DNA of 64,000 nt from Desulfobulbaceae bacterium (GTDB lineage Bacteria; Desulfobacterota; Desulfobulbia; Desulfobulbales; VMSU01), in the NCBI GenBank assembly GCA_028718985.1, contig JAQUKQ010000002.1:1-64000 (forward strand). Direction: 5' to 3'. Within the stretch, counting starts at the first letter, position 1. Each line of letters begins with the position of its first letter. Under the pieces are notes generated by a model that was not told the origin of the DNA, made no database searches, and saw only the letters and a list, made by a program, of their open reading frames with translations. The translations under genes were made by a program, and so were the position numbers. Below, in pieces: positions 48,710-58,980 of this stretch.

Positions 48710-50098
48710 CTATACAGCGTGTCCATTGATGAACTCCTTGACAATCGTGGTATCGGCTGCCAAAATTTCGCATCTGGTCGGTAGGCCTTGCAACATGGCT
48801 AAACTAGGTGGCAAAGGTTGCTCGCCGATAGCCTTGGCCACGGCATCACAGAATTTCCCTGGGTGAGCGGTGGCAAGGCAGATCATGGGACGATTTGCGG
48901 CAAATTGTCGTCCTGCCTTGACTCCAACGGCTGTATGGGGATCTAAGACATATCCGGTTGCGGCATAAAAATCTCTAATGGTAGAGATCACTTCTGTTTC
49001 GCTGACTCGGAGGGCCATGAAGTCATTGCTGATTGCAGTCATGGCATCTTGGTCAAAATGCAGGCAATGCTTGATTGAGAGTGTTGCCATGTCGTCAGCT
49101 GTACGCTTGGTGTCCTCTCCATTCAAATAATAGAGATAGCGCTCGAAGTTTGAGGCCAGCTGAATGTCCATTGATGGACTGCAGGTAGGTGTTACTTGAT
49201 TAGTCGAGTAGTCACCTCTGGTCACGAAACGGGAAAGAATGTCGTTGTCATTGGTGGCAAGGACTAATTTTTCGATACATGAGCGGCCAAGCATTTTGCG
49301 AGCGACGAAACCGGCGAAGACATCGCCAAAGTTGCCAGTTGGCACAGAGAAATCGACAGTTTGACAATTTTCGAGTTCAGAGACCCTGAAATAGGCGTAT
49401 ACATAGTAGACAATTTGGGCCATGATCCTGGCCCAATTGATTGAATTCACGGCACCAAGGCAATGCTTTTCTTTAAACGGGATGTCGTTGAAGATATTTT
49501 TAACAATAGCCTGGCCGTCGTCAAAGGTGCCTTGGATAGCTATATTAAAGACATTGCTGTCCAGCACCGAGGTCATCTGCAGCTCTTGGATAGGACTGAC
49601 CCGTTTGTGGGGATGCATGATGAAGATATTGATACGCTTCTTGCCCCGGACACCCTGGATGGCGGCACTGCCGGTATCGCCAGATGTTGCACCGACGATA
49701 TTCATTCTATCACCACTCTCAGCAAGCAGATACTCGAAGAGATTGCCGAGGAATTGCAGCGCCACATCTTTGAAGGCTAGAGTGGGTCCATGGAAAAGTT
49801 CAAGGATGTAGACCCCGTCTTTCTTGACCAACGGCGTTATTTGCGGGTGGCTGAAGGTTTGGTATGAGCGTGTAATCAAGGAGCGCAGATCAGAGGCGGT
49901 GATGTCATCGATAAAGCGTGACATCACCTCAAAAGCGAGATCCTGATAGGATAATTTCTTCCAGGATGACAAGGTCTTGGCATCGATGGCAGGCAGGGTT
50001 TCAGGCAATAAGAGTCCGCCGTCGGTTGCCAAACCCATCATCACTGCTTCTTTGAAGCCTATGGGAGAAATTTTACCGCGTGTACTGATGTATTTCAT
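48710..50098 (-). CDS. thrC: Threonine synthase
   Basis: 462 residues. The pyridoxal phosphate lysine lies in HGPTLAFKDVALQFL, near residue 112, and the phosphate-binding loop is GATSGDTGSAAIQGVRGK. MKYISTRGKISPIGFKEAVMMGLATDGGLLLPE is the typical start and VPTGNFGDVFAGFVAR is another family stretch. The enzyme makes threonine from O-phosphohomoserine, the last step of the pathway. It belongs to the longer ThrC type seen in proteobacteria. bamA lies 51 bases upstream on the same strand. Confidence 0.97.
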   Translation of the reverse strand: MKYISTRGKISPIGFKEAVMMGLATDGGLLLPETLPAIDAKTLSSWKKLSYQDLAFEVMSRFIDDITASDLRSLITRSYQTFSHPQITPLVKKDGVYILELFHGPTLAFKDVALQFLGNLFEYLLAESGDRMNIVGATSGDTGSAAIQGVRGKKRINIFIMHPHKRVSPIQELQMTSVLDSNVFNIAIQGTFDDGQAIVKNIFNDIPFKEKHCLGAVNSINWARIMAQIVYYVYAYFRVSELENCQTVDFSVPTGNFGDVFAGFVARKMLGRSCIEKLVLATNDNDILSRFVTRGDYSTNQVTPTCSPSMDIQLASNFERYLYYLNGEDTKRTADDMATLSIKHCLHFDQDAMTAISNDFMALRVSETEVISTIRDFYAATGYVLDPHTAVGVKAGRQFAANRPMICLATAHPGKFCDAVAKAIGEQPLPPSLAMLQGLPTRCEILAADTTIVKEFINGHAV

Positions 50099-50149
50099 AT
50101 CGAGCGTTTGTTGAGGAGTCGTTGTCTTTATATGTGCTAGGACTTCGTG

Positions 50150-52870
50150 CTAAAAGGAGCCGCCGAGACTGAAATCCCACTTGCTTTGTTTCTCAGCCTC
50201 GGTTGGATTAAGGTTGTATCCCCATTCCAGACGGAGAGGGCCCATGGGGGAGAGCCAGCGGAAGCCGGTGCCGACGCTTTTCTTGATCTCACCAAAATCC
50301 CAGTCGGCATTTTCAGCATAGACATTACCGCAGTCAAAGAACAAAAGTCCTTTGAGCCCGGCATCCTTGACCAAGGGGAATATCCACTCCACATTGGAGT
50401 ACCACATTTTATCACCACCTATCCTCTCCGATGTGTCTGGATCCCTGGGGGTGATACCAGAGGAGTCGAAGCCGCGGATCGTGTTCATGCCGCCTAGGTA
50501 GAATTTTTCATAGATCGGGAGTTTGCCTTCGGTGTTGGCAACGGCATAGCCTGCAGCTAGTTTATAGTGAAAAGTGGAGTCTAGTGGTACCTTGAAAAAC
50601 CAACTGGCGGAACCTTCATATTTGGTGTATTCCGCATCCCCACCTAAGGGACCGCCGGCATATTTTGTATTGATCGTGTAAAGGTAACCGGTGCTGGGAT
50701 CGGTAAGCTTATCTCTGGTGTCGAGCGAGAAGCCTAAGCCCACGGCGCTGGTGATATTAATATCCTTGGAGGCGAGAATGATCTGCGAAGCATTTTCTTT
50801 GATATCGCTCAGAGTACTGTCTTCATAGGAGTAGCCGGTTGACATCTTCCAATCCCGCCAGATTGGGTAGCCGAAACGAAGGCCGAACCCCTGTGAGTCC
50901 TTGGTGAAGTCGTCATATTCACGCATCCACTGGAAGACATCAAAACCAAAGAGCAGTTCGCTGTCCGCCAGATGGGGTTCAGTGAAATTAAAATTGTACT
51001 GATTGCTACTGCCACTGATATTGGCCTTCAGGGCAACCCGCTGACCTTTACCCAGGAAGTTGTTTTGGCTGATCTCAGACATGAACATGAGACTGTCCAC
51101 CGAGCTATAGCCAGCACCAATACTGAAGTTACCTGTTGCCTTCTCTTTGACATTGACCTGCAGATCCATCAGGCTTTCGTCCATGGTTGGCACGGGATTG
51201 ATCTCGACCGACTCGAAGTATTCAAGGCGATTCAGTTTCTCCTGGCTCTTTTTCAAGGCAACAGAGTTGAAAAGACCGCTCTCTTTGACCTTGATCTCAC
51301 GGCGGATGACCTTGTCTCTGGTTCGGGAATTGCCCTTGATATCGATACGGTTGATGTGTACCAGCTCTTTCTTCTTGATGTCGAGCGTGATATTAACCCG
51401 TTTGTTAACATCATCCTTGACCGTGGCGGGGTTGACTTCGGCGAAGGCATAGCCCTTTTCAGCATAGCGATCAGTGATGGCTAATACGTCGTCACGCAAG
51501 GTTTTGCGGCTGAAGAACGGCTCGTGAATTATTTTGGCAACGCTAAGCAGGGAGCCCTTGTCTTCGAGTAAGTCACCTGTGACATCGAGTGTGCCGACCC
51601 GATAACGGTCGCCTTCTGCGATATTGAAATTGATGTACAGCCACTCATCCTTTTGAGTGACCTCGGGGGCACCTACTTTGGCGTCAATGAAACCGTTATT
51701 GTTGTAGTAGGAGACAATTCTGTCGGCATCCTGAGCCAAAAGGTCGCGTTTTAAGATGCCACTGTCGGTTATCCACGAGAACCACCCTTTTTTGGACGTT
51801 TGCAGGATCTTCAGCAAGGTTTTACTGGCAAACGTGGTGTTGCCGGTTACAGTGATCTCCTTGATGTAGACCTTCTTGCCCTCTTTGATGGTGAAGCTGA
51901 CATCCACCTTACCCGTCTTGGTGGTCTTGGTGGCAGGAGCAACCGTTGTACTGTAATAGCCTTCGTCCTTATAGAGTTGTTTGATGGCTTCAGCCGACTT
52001 TTGTACGTCTTGCGTGCTGATAATGTTGTTAACGGTGACGGTCACCACTTCTCGGATTTTATCCTCCTTCAACTCATCTTCTCCGTCAATGAGGATCTGG
52101 CCGACCACCGGTTTCTCTGTGACCTCGAAAACCAAGGCTTTGCCCGCCTCACTCTCTGTCATTTGGACGACAACATTATCGAAATAGCCCATCGTGTAGA
52201 TCTCTTTGATCGCTTGACGGAGAGCGGCAGCATCATATTGATCACCACTTTTCAAGGTGATCTTGTGGATGATGGCTCCTGATTCGATCTTTTTATTGCC
52301 GCTGATGGCGATACTGTCTACCCTGGTGTGCCGATTGGTGAATGACTGGATATTCTTGGTGAGGCGACTAAAAATGATTGGCAGGTCACTGGCCTTGCCC
52401 TCGTCAAAGTAATATTTGATCTGGGAAGGAGCCAGGGCATCAATCACCGCCATGTCGACCGAGACGGTATCGCCGGTCTTGGTCAAACTGCCAATCAGCA
52501 CATAGTCGGTATCTTTCGAGAGTATGGGGTTAAGGGTACTGATTGCTGGTGGCCAGGTGCCCTCATAGGTGACAACTTGCTGTACTTCCGAGCGGGGGAG
52601 CACGGTAAAACCAAGGCCTGACGCAGCGTTATACAAGGCTTGATCTGCCTCCAGCGTTAGCGCCGCCGCGTCGTCACCAGCATTGATTTTGATTGGCAAA
52701 ACGGTCGACTTACTGCTTTTCGCCTCGTCTGCAGCTAAGGCGTTTGGGGTTGAAGATAAGAGAATAGCACCAAGCAGCAGGGTGGTTAGTGTCCAAAAAA
52801 TCGCTGTGCGGTGTGAAGAATAACGGTTTGCGACATCGGCTCGGATCTTTTGGATTTTATGAATTCGCAT
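50150..52870 (-). CDS. bamA: Outer membrane protein assembly factor BamA with an extra N-terminal domain
   Basis: 906 residues from the ATG at 52870 (MRIHKIQKIRADVANRY), which is followed by a signal sequence (TLTTLLLGAILLSSTPNALAAD); a start at 53008 adds 46 unlikely residues. Residues ~50-190 form an extra domain resembling TolB/FlgO-type periplasmic folds (TVLPIKINAGDDAAALTLEADQALYNAASGLGFTVLPRSEV, YVLIGSLTKTGDTVSVDMAVID). Five POTRA domains follow (HTRVDSIAISGNKKIESGAIIHKI, ITVTGNTTFASKTLLKIL, RIDIKGNSRTRDKVIRREIKV), then the 16-strand barrel with the conserved IRGF loop (LGGMNTIRGFDSSGI) and a C-terminal Phe. BamA folds and inserts outer membrane proteins. thrC follows downstream. Confidence 0.95.
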   Translation of the reverse strand: MRIHKIQKIRADVANRYSSHRTAIFWTLTTLLLGAILLSSTPNALAADEAKSSKSTVLPIKINAGDDAAALTLEADQALYNAASGLGFTVLPRSEVQQVVTYEGTWPPAISTLNPILSKDTDYVLIGSLTKTGDTVSVDMAVIDALAPSQIKYYFDEGKASDLPIIFSRLTKNIQSFTNRHTRVDSIAISGNKKIESGAIIHKITLKSGDQYDAAALRQAIKEIYTMGYFDNVVVQMTESEAGKALVFEVTEKPVVGQILIDGEDELKEDKIREVVTVTVNNIISTQDVQKSAEAIKQLYKDEGYYSTTVAPATKTTKTGKVDVSFTIKEGKKVYIKEITVTGNTTFASKTLLKILQTSKKGWFSWITDSGILKRDLLAQDADRIVSYYNNNGFIDAKVGAPEVTQKDEWLYINFNIAEGDRYRVGTLDVTGDLLEDKGSLLSVAKIIHEPFFSRKTLRDDVLAITDRYAEKGYAFAEVNPATVKDDVNKRVNITLDIKKKELVHINRIDIKGNSRTRDKVIRREIKVKESGLFNSVALKKSQEKLNRLEYFESVEINPVPTMDESLMDLQVNVKEKATGNFSIGAGYSSVDSLMFMSEISQNNFLGKGQRVALKANISGSSNQYNFNFTEPHLADSELLFGFDVFQWMREYDDFTKDSQGFGLRFGYPIWRDWKMSTGYSYEDSTLSDIKENASQIILASKDINITSAVGLGFSLDTRDKLTDPSTGYLYTINTKYAGGPLGGDAEYTKYEGSASWFFKVPLDSTFHYKLAAGYAVANTEGKLPIYEKFYLGGMNTIRGFDSSGITPRDPDTSERIGGDKMWYSNVEWIFPLVKDAGLKGLLFFDCGNVYAENADWDFGEIKKSVGTGFRWLSPMGPLRLEWGYNLNPTEAEKQSKWDFSLGGSF

Positions 52871-53450
52871 TGATTTTTTTTGTTGTAGAGGGAAATGGGA
52901 AAAGTCCGCAAGGCTCTTTGATGAATTGATATTTGCCAACCGGAGGAGGGGTGACTTTGAATGAGGCGCCGTCCTTCCATGGACTCCGGACCCGATTCTC
53001 CGATGCATCTGATCTAGGGCTAAATAATTTTAAAGCTATAGCCTAACTCCTCCTCGAAATCAATTTTTTTCGGATAACCTCGGCCAGAATGCGTATAAAT
53101 ATTGGCAACTGCTTTCTACCATAGAGCATCTCACCTCATTGCCTTTCTGGTAGCAACCCTGATGCGTTGCTGTTAGTCGGTTATGAGATGAACTGAGGGT
53201 TTGATAGAAGTTAAATCGATACAGCGTCGGGTCGGCAATAGGTGTCCCTCGAATGTGGTTCAAATTTCTTTTTTGACATCCGATTGAGGCGATGATAGAG
53301 TCCCGTTTCAGCGAGCAGGAATGTCCCTTTACACAAGTAAGTTTCTATACTGCACGGCAAAGGCAAGTTGCCTGCAAGCAGAGACTTCAAACGAGATTTC
53401 GGAAACGAGATCTAAGATTAAATTATATGGGCCGGGGAGGCCCGAGAAGT
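52871..53450. other. 580-base gap between bamA and an unrecognised lipoprotein gene
   Basis: The stretch separates two divergent genes and should contain both promoters. No gene, RNA or clear repeat is supported. In-frame extensions of both genes into it lack ribosome binding sites and family-like sequence. Confidence 0.5.
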
Positions 53451-55340
53451 ATGAAACATAGAAATGGCCCTTTTTTACTGCTTTCGTCGCTCATTGTCGC
53501 ATTGCTCGGTGTGGGGTGTCCGGATAAAATTTTAGCCCAGAGTGAACCTGTTACCAATGAAATCCCTGCCCAAGTTGATTCCTCCGCAGACCTGGAGCAA
53601 ACTCGGTTGCAGGTGCTGCAATCCTTAAATCAAATTGCTGTCTCTTTGACCCATATCATCTCGTATAACGATAAGGTGGTCCTTGATCAGGAATATAACA
53701 CCATCATCAACAACTTGAATTTGAGTAAGATTCCCGACGCCGAAATCATCGCGTTACTCCAGGAACTCATGGACCTGCTCGCCAATTCCAAAATTCAGGA
53801 CCATGATCGGGACTATCTTGCGCGGAGCTTCGATAAGAATGTCGAGAATGAGCTCAAAAGAAAAGCAGAGTCCCGCATCTTCGACCCCGTTGGCATTGTC
53901 ACGAATCCGTATAGCAGCGTTCTGGCGGCGGTGCTCAACGCCGGCTCTTTTTATTTCAATTACCGGTTTAAAATTGAGGACTACAAGATAGAGCGCGAAG
54001 CAAAGGCCTGGGAAATCGACGCTAAGACCTTGCTGGGGCTGAACAATTTTTACAAAAAATTACTCAAGTCCTCTTGGGAGTTAATGCGCCGCTACAAAAT
54101 TCCGGATGAATGGCGCTTGAATGAAAATCAACTCTCTGATTATACCGCCATTTTAAAAGAGACTAACCCTGAGTTGCGCTATCGCAAATTGGAGCGGATT
54201 GAGAAGAGTTTCCAAAAATTTCCTCCCTACTGGTACTACCGTGGCCAAGAGGCCCAGGATATCGGCAACAAGCAGGAGGCATTGCGCTGTTTTAATCAAT
54301 TTCAGCAGATTCATCAGGGAATCTTCAGAAAGGACCCCTACGCGGCATCGACCGCCATGCACAAATCAATGTTGATGGAGGGACAGGCAACGCAAGATCA
54401 GCTCCGTAGCGAGTTGAAAATAATTGTGGATAACTCGGATGATGCGGATTGGGGAAACATCCTCTTTGCAGCCCTTCAGTACGCCCGCATCGACGATACG
54501 GATAAGGCCAGTCAATTGATTATGAGAAATTTAGATAACGGCCACCTGGCTTTCATTGAAAATCCGGAAATGATCCGTACGGTGGGGCCGGCCTTGTTGC
54601 TCAACGCCCGAGCTGACGTGTTTAATCGAATAATGGACACGGTGATCAAAAACGACAATATCAAAAATTATGATGTGTTGTGGCTTTATGGGCAAATTCG
54701 AAACCGCGACATCTTAAATCGGATCAAACCCGAATTCGACAGGATTCTCCTGGTTACCGCGAACAAATCCTTATTGAACCCACTCAATCTCTTTAGAGGC
54801 GATAACCTCACCTTATTTTTGCCTACCCGGTGGATGGCGGACAACCTGATGATTAGCCTCCGTCTTGACAGTGAGAAAGAGACTCGCGAGTTTCGTCCGT
54901 CTGAAGTGGGGCCGTTGCCGAATTTTCCAGAGATAACCGTACTGACTTTCACCAACGTTTTATCGATGAAGGCATTCATCAAAAAAAAGAGATCGGCCAA
55001 TATCACGATCAACCTTGTCCGGGAAAAGCTCGTAGAGGATAAAACAGATCACAAGTCTTATGCTATCGAGATGGTTTTTGTCACGACCATAGTCCCTTCC
55101 GCACAGAAAATGGCGAACGAAAGGCACTTTGCCGAAGCCCTCTCTGCCAGCGTCACCGGCCTCGGAAAATTAAAACTTTTCGACGCCGATGAATCAGGAG
55201 ACCAGGCGCCCTCCCAAAAAGATCAATCCACGAAAAAAGAGGAAGAGACCGGCGACCTGGCCTTATGGTTGGCCAAGGATAGGATCAAGATGAACGGCGA
55301 GAGCTTTGGTTGGAGTGATCACGGGATAATTTTTCAATAG
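53451..55340 (+). CDS. Unrecognised TPR-like lipoprotein
   Basis: 629 residues from the ATG at 53451, with GGGGAGG ten bases upstream; longer starts are rejected. The signal sequence LLLSSLIVALLGVGC ends in a lipobox-like LGVGC, so lipidation is likely. The body is helical and repeat-like (PPYWYYRGQEAQDIGNKQEALRCFNQFQQIHQGIFRKDPY resembles a TPR unit; GNILFAALQYARIDDTDKASQLIMRNL another). The N-terminal part (LNQIAVSLTHIISYNDKVVLDQEYNTIINNLNL ... VLAAVLNAGSFYFNYRFKIEDYKIEREAK) contains a hydrophobic stretch. The tail is Asp/Glu/Lys-rich, ending NGESFGWSDHGIIFQ. I recognise no family. Codon use appears more A/T-ended than its neighbours, but I did not measure it. It lies alone between divergent bamA and a convergent kinase. 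Confidence 0.6.
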   Translation: MKHRNGPFLLLSSLIVALLGVGCPDKILAQSEPVTNEIPAQVDSSADLEQTRLQVLQSLNQIAVSLTHIISYNDKVVLDQEYNTIINNLNLSKIPDAEIIALLQELMDLLANSKIQDHDRDYLARSFDKNVENELKRKAESRIFDPVGIVTNPYSSVLAAVLNAGSFYFNYRFKIEDYKIEREAKAWEIDAKTLLGLNNFYKKLLKSSWELMRRYKIPDEWRLNENQLSDYTAILKETNPELRYRKLERIEKSFQKFPPYWYYRGQEAQDIGNKQEALRCFNQFQQIHQGIFRKDPYAASTAMHKSMLMEGQATQDQLRSELKIIVDNSDDADWGNILFAALQYARIDDTDKASQLIMRNLDNGHLAFIENPEMIRTVGPALLLNARADVFNRIMDTVIKNDNIKNYDVLWLYGQIRNRDILNRIKPEFDRILLVTANKSLLNPLNLFRGDNLTLFLPTRWMADNLMISLRLDSEKETREFRPSEVGPLPNFPEITVLTFTNVLSMKAFIKKKRSANITINLVREKLVEDKTDHKSYAIEMVFVTTIVPSAQKMANERHFAEALSASVTGLGKLKLFDADESGDQAPSQKDQSTKKEEETGDLALWLAKDRIKMNGESFGWSDHGIIFQ

Positions 55341-55472
55341 CCCTGCCAGGCTACCGGACGCTCTGCAAGCTTACCACGGGATGAAGGAGCGCAAGAAATG
55401 GTGAGTAAGATTACTCAGTTCGTAACGAACTTCTCAGGTATGTGCTTCTGTATGGGCCGGGTAAGCAGACGA

Positions 55473-58400
55473 TCATCTCTTTGCGCTACCCAGTATTTCA
55501 CTCACTTTGGGAATAAGTTTCTGTCTTTCTACTGGCTTGATCAGGATGGCGAAGGCTTCTGTTTCATGGAGTTGATGGTCATTTAATACTTCCATGTAGC
55601 CAGAGGTGAGGATAATGGGCAGGTCTGGCCTGATCTCCTTGGCTTTGGCGGCCAACTGCAAGCCAGTTATTCCTGGCATGGTCTGGTCGGTCAGGATGAG
55701 ATCCCACGCATCTGGCGTGTCAGACAGCGCCTGCCAGGCCTCGTCACCGGTAGAGAATTGATCGACTTGGTAGCCCGCCTGAGTCAAAAATTGGCTGTTG
55801 ATGTTGCGTATCGACTCTTCGTCATCGATCACCATGATTCGTTCGTGGTTGGTCGAGACGGGCGGTGCCGGATCTGCAATCTCCAGCATGTTTGTATCGT
55901 GTTCGACCACTGGCAGATAGACGGTAAAGCTTGTGCCACGATTTTGTTCGGTGGAAACAGTGATGTGACCCTGATGGCTCTTAACGATGCCGTGCACTAC
56001 GGCCAGACCGAGGCCTGTTCCCTTCCCCTGCTCCTTGGTGCTGAAATAGGGTTCGTAGATACGTTTCAGGGTTTGTTTGTCCATACCGCAGCCGGTATCA
56101 CTCACTGTAAGTGTCACGTAGTGTCCAGGCGGGATGGTGACGTTGTTCTCGACACTTGGCTCGACAAGTGTCATCTCTTGCAGACTAACCCGAAGCTCGC
56201 CACCGCTTGCCAGCATTGCTTGGTAGGCGTTGGTGCAGAGGTTCATGACCAGTTGATGAATTTGGGTGGAGTCAGCAAATACCGTGGCTTCAGTGACGAT
56301 CTCCTGTTTGATAGCGATGGTGGTGGGGATTGAGGCTCGTAAAAGCTTTAAAGCCTCTTTTGCCACTAAGGAGATCTGCAGCGGTAACTTTTCATGCCGT
56401 TCCCGACGGCTAAAGGTCAGGATCTGACGAACCAGGGCAGTTGCTCGGTCAGCCGCCTGCCTCACCTGCCGTAAATCACCCTCGAGGTCAGAATTATCCC
56501 CAGTTTCCATCAGTGCCAGATCGGTAAAGCCGATGATTGCGGAGAGGATATTGTTGAAGTCGTGGGCAATACCGCCAGCCAAGGTGCCAATGGACTCCAT
56601 CCGCTGCGCCTGTTGGAGTTGGTCTTCCAGAGATTTGTAGTCGCTTACATCCTGCAGGGTAATAAGTACCATGGGCTCGTGCTGGACAGTGAGCGGGATG
56701 GTCGACAGAAACAGTGTCATGTCACGCACATTACCACCGATGGTGAACTGATGTTTGATCTCTTGCTGTACGTGGCTAGCCCGGGTGGAGATGGACTCCA
56801 TCAGTAAACGTCGAACCTGGCACTGTTGACAAACTGGGCCAATGCCGCAGCCTTCGGGGACATCATGGGCGTGGCTGCAGGATAATGCGACGCCTGGGCG
56901 CGTGCCAAGCATATCCTTTGTCGATAATCCGGTGAAGTCGGTTGCACCTTTGTTCACTCGGCGTATCGTTTGATCTCGGTCGACGAGCAGCATGATCAGG
57001 GGGATGTTTTCGAAAATGGTGGTCAGCTCGATCTCCTGATCGGCAAGGTCTCGTTCCAACTGTTGACGTTCTGTGATGTCTCGGCCAACCACCACCAGAC
57101 TCTTGCGTTTCTTCTCCTCCTCAAAGATCGGTATCTTGACCACGTCGTAGCAGGCGGTGGCACCATCTGGACGTAAGATCCTCTCTTCGCTCCGAGAAGG
57201 CTTTCCTGCGAGCCAGGCCCTTTCGTCACTTTCCATGCAAAAACGTAAAGTGCTGTCCATCTCGGGCAGCAGGGAGATGAGCTCCAACTCCGTCTTATTC
57301 TGCCAAGGCAGGTCCTCAACGTGGAAGAGCTGCTGGGCGGCTTTGTTGACAACCTGCCAACGGCCATTGCCGTCTTTCAAGAAAACCACATCGGGTATGG
57401 CTTCGATTATTGTTGAGAGCTGTTGGCGGCTTGACTGCAATGCCTCGTTGCTCTCTTTCTGGGACGTGATGTCCTGCGAGATACCGGCAATACGGTAGAT
57501 GGTGCCGGTGTTGTCGCGAATGGGGAAGGCCTGTTCGGATATCCAGCGCACGGTGCCGTCGGGTCTGATGATGCGGTACTCTTCCGTATAGGTGCCGGAG
57601 CTCTGTTCGGTGGTCGCCTTCTGCAAAACGCGTGGGCGATCGTCTGGATGAACGGCTTCCATCCATTCCTGTGGCGCGGCATAGAGCGATTCAACGCTTC
57701 TTCCCCAGACTGTGGCATAGGCCGGGCTGACGTAGAGGGTGGTGGTCTTTTCGATATCAGTCATCCAGAAGACTTCGGGGATCTTCTCGGCCATTTGTCT
57801 GAATTTCTCTTCCGAGGCCTGAAGTTCTTCCGTTTTCGAGCGGATTCGTATTTTGAGGATATAGGCCCAGAGGATCATCAGTAGCAGGATACCAAGGATA
57901 ATGGTTGCGATGGTGCCAAGCATCATCTTGTTTTCCTCGATCCAGCTTGTCCGAGGGAGATGTCCGGTCAACCAGATGTCGGTCAGGGTTTGCAGGGTTC
58001 CTGAGCTTTTGAGTGTGCCTAGGTGCTCGTTGAGCAAATCGATTAGTCTCTCTTGGCCTTTGTGGGTGGCAAAGGCGAATTGCTGGGGCAACAGGTTGCC
58101 GGTGGCAAGAGAAACGTTGGACAGATGATATTCGGAAATCAGATGGATACCAGCCTGTTGCGAACAGATAAAGGCGTCAGTTTGGCCAAGATTGACGCGG
58201 AGAAGAGCCTCGAGCTTGGAGGAGAATACCTGTTTGTGAAAATCAGTGCGGTTTGCGAGGAGGGTAAGGGCGATGTCTTGATCCTGCAGGCCGACGGTGT
58301 GTCCGGTCAGTGAAGGGAGATCGATAATGTCTATTACCTTATGATTACGAAAGATGGCTTGGAATATCTGACTGTGTGGTTTTGAGAAGAGATAGTGATC

Positions 58401-58742
58401 CGCCCGTTTCGGGGAGTAGATCATACTGGTGAGATCAATCTGCCCGGCATTCAGTGCTTGGACGATTTCAGGCCACGCCATCGGGATAAACTCGAAGCGG
58501 ACTCCTGCCTCGTCGCCAATGGTATGTAGCAGGGCAGGGGTAAAGCCGGTGACCTCACCGTTTTCATTGACATACTCGTAGGGATTAAACTCCCGATCAA
58601 TCCCTACCCGATAGACTGGAAGGGTCTTCTGTTCGGCAAGCGAGAGTCGAGGGCAGAGGTGTGAGACAAGAAAAATGAAAAGGACGCTGGTCAGGATCCT
58701 GGGCTGCTTGCTTGAAAAAAAAAGGCAAGAGAGTGCTTTCAT
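55473..58742 (-). CDS. Hybrid sensor histidine kinase with periplasmic solute-binding (SBP_bac_3) sensor
   Basis: 1089 residues. After a signal peptide, residues ~40-265 form a bacterial family-3 solute-binding domain (YRVGIDREFNPYEYVNENGEVTGFTPALLHTIGDEAGVRFEFIPM), as in BvgS-type sensors. A membrane helix (~275-297) leads to three PAS domains; the third has a cysteine-rich loop (CSHAHDVPEGCGIGPVCQQCQ). The kinase core has the His in GGIAHDFNNILSAIIGFTDL and the ATP-site boxes (NLCTNAYQA, DTGCGMD, GKGTGLGLAVVHGIV). A receiver ends the chain with Asp in WDLILTDQTMPGITG. It should sense a small molecule such as an amino acid in the periplasm. The kinase and receiver parts closely match those of the next kinase upstream, so the pair arose by duplication. 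Confidence 0.94.
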   Translation of the reverse strand: MKALSCLFFSSKQPRILTSVLFIFLVSHLCPRLSLAEQKTLPVYRVGIDREFNPYEYVNENGEVTGFTPALLHTIGDEAGVRFEFIPMAWPEIVQALNAGQIDLTSMIYSPKRADHYLFSKPHSQIFQAIFRNHKVIDIIDLPSLTGHTVGLQDQDIALTLLANRTDFHKQVFSSKLEALLRVNLGQTDAFICSQQAGIHLISEYHLSNVSLATGNLLPQQFAFATHKGQERLIDLLNEHLGTLKSSGTLQTLTDIWLTGHLPRTSWIEENKMMLGTIATIILGILLLMILWAYILKIRIRSKTEELQASEEKFRQMAEKIPEVFWMTDIEKTTTLYVSPAYATVWGRSVESLYAAPQEWMEAVHPDDRPRVLQKATTEQSSGTYTEEYRIIRPDGTVRWISEQAFPIRDNTGTIYRIAGISQDITSQKESNEALQSSRQQLSTIIEAIPDVVFLKDGNGRWQVVNKAAQQLFHVEDLPWQNKTELELISLLPEMDSTLRFCMESDERAWLAGKPSRSEERILRPDGATACYDVVKIPIFEEEKKRKSLVVVGRDITERQQLERDLADQEIELTTIFENIPLIMLLVDRDQTIRRVNKGATDFTGLSTKDMLGTRPGVALSCSHAHDVPEGCGIGPVCQQCQVRRLLMESISTRASHVQQEIKHQFTIGGNVRDMTLFLSTIPLTVQHEPMVLITLQDVSDYKSLEDQLQQAQRMESIGTLAGGIAHDFNNILSAIIGFTDLALMETGDNSDLEGDLRQVRQAADRATALVRQILTFSRRERHEKLPLQISLVAKEALKLLRASIPTTIAIKQEIVTEATVFADSTQIHQLVMNLCTNAYQAMLASGGELRVSLQEMTLVEPSVENNVTIPPGHYVTLTVSDTGCGMDKQTLKRIYEPYFSTKEQGKGTGLGLAVVHGIVKSHQGHITVSTEQNRGTSFTVYLPVVEHDTNMLEIADPAPPVSTNHERIMVIDDEESIRNINSQFLTQAGYQVDQFSTGDEAWQALSDTPDAWDLILTDQTMPGITGLQLAAKAKEIRPDLPIILTSGYMEVLNDHQLHETEAFAILIKPVERQKLIPKVSEILGSAKR

Positions 58743-58980
58743 GAAAAAATTACCTTCTTTGGCAGAATCCGGGGGAGTTAGGGAAGTTGGCCGGCTATGG
58801 AACTGTCATGAGACTGTTTGAATGGTAAAAACCTACACTGACGTCCATGAATGGCATAGCAACCAGGTAGTTCAATGATCTTGCGCCACTCACAATCGAC
58901 ACCTGGCATAAGTTAATAGGCATGCGCGATAGTAATTTTCTACCCGTTGTCTGTTGAATTTGCAAGAGAGAGGGCATTTT

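Noticed and set aside
50099-50149. A leader or riboswitch in front of thrC
   Set aside because: The gap to bamA is only 51 bases, too short for an attenuator or riboswitch; no leader peptide is visible.
53292-53450. An upstream extension of the 53451 lipoprotein gene
   Set aside because: The extra residues are basic and not signal-like; the ATG at 53451 has a GGAGG-type site and begins a proper lipoprotein signal.
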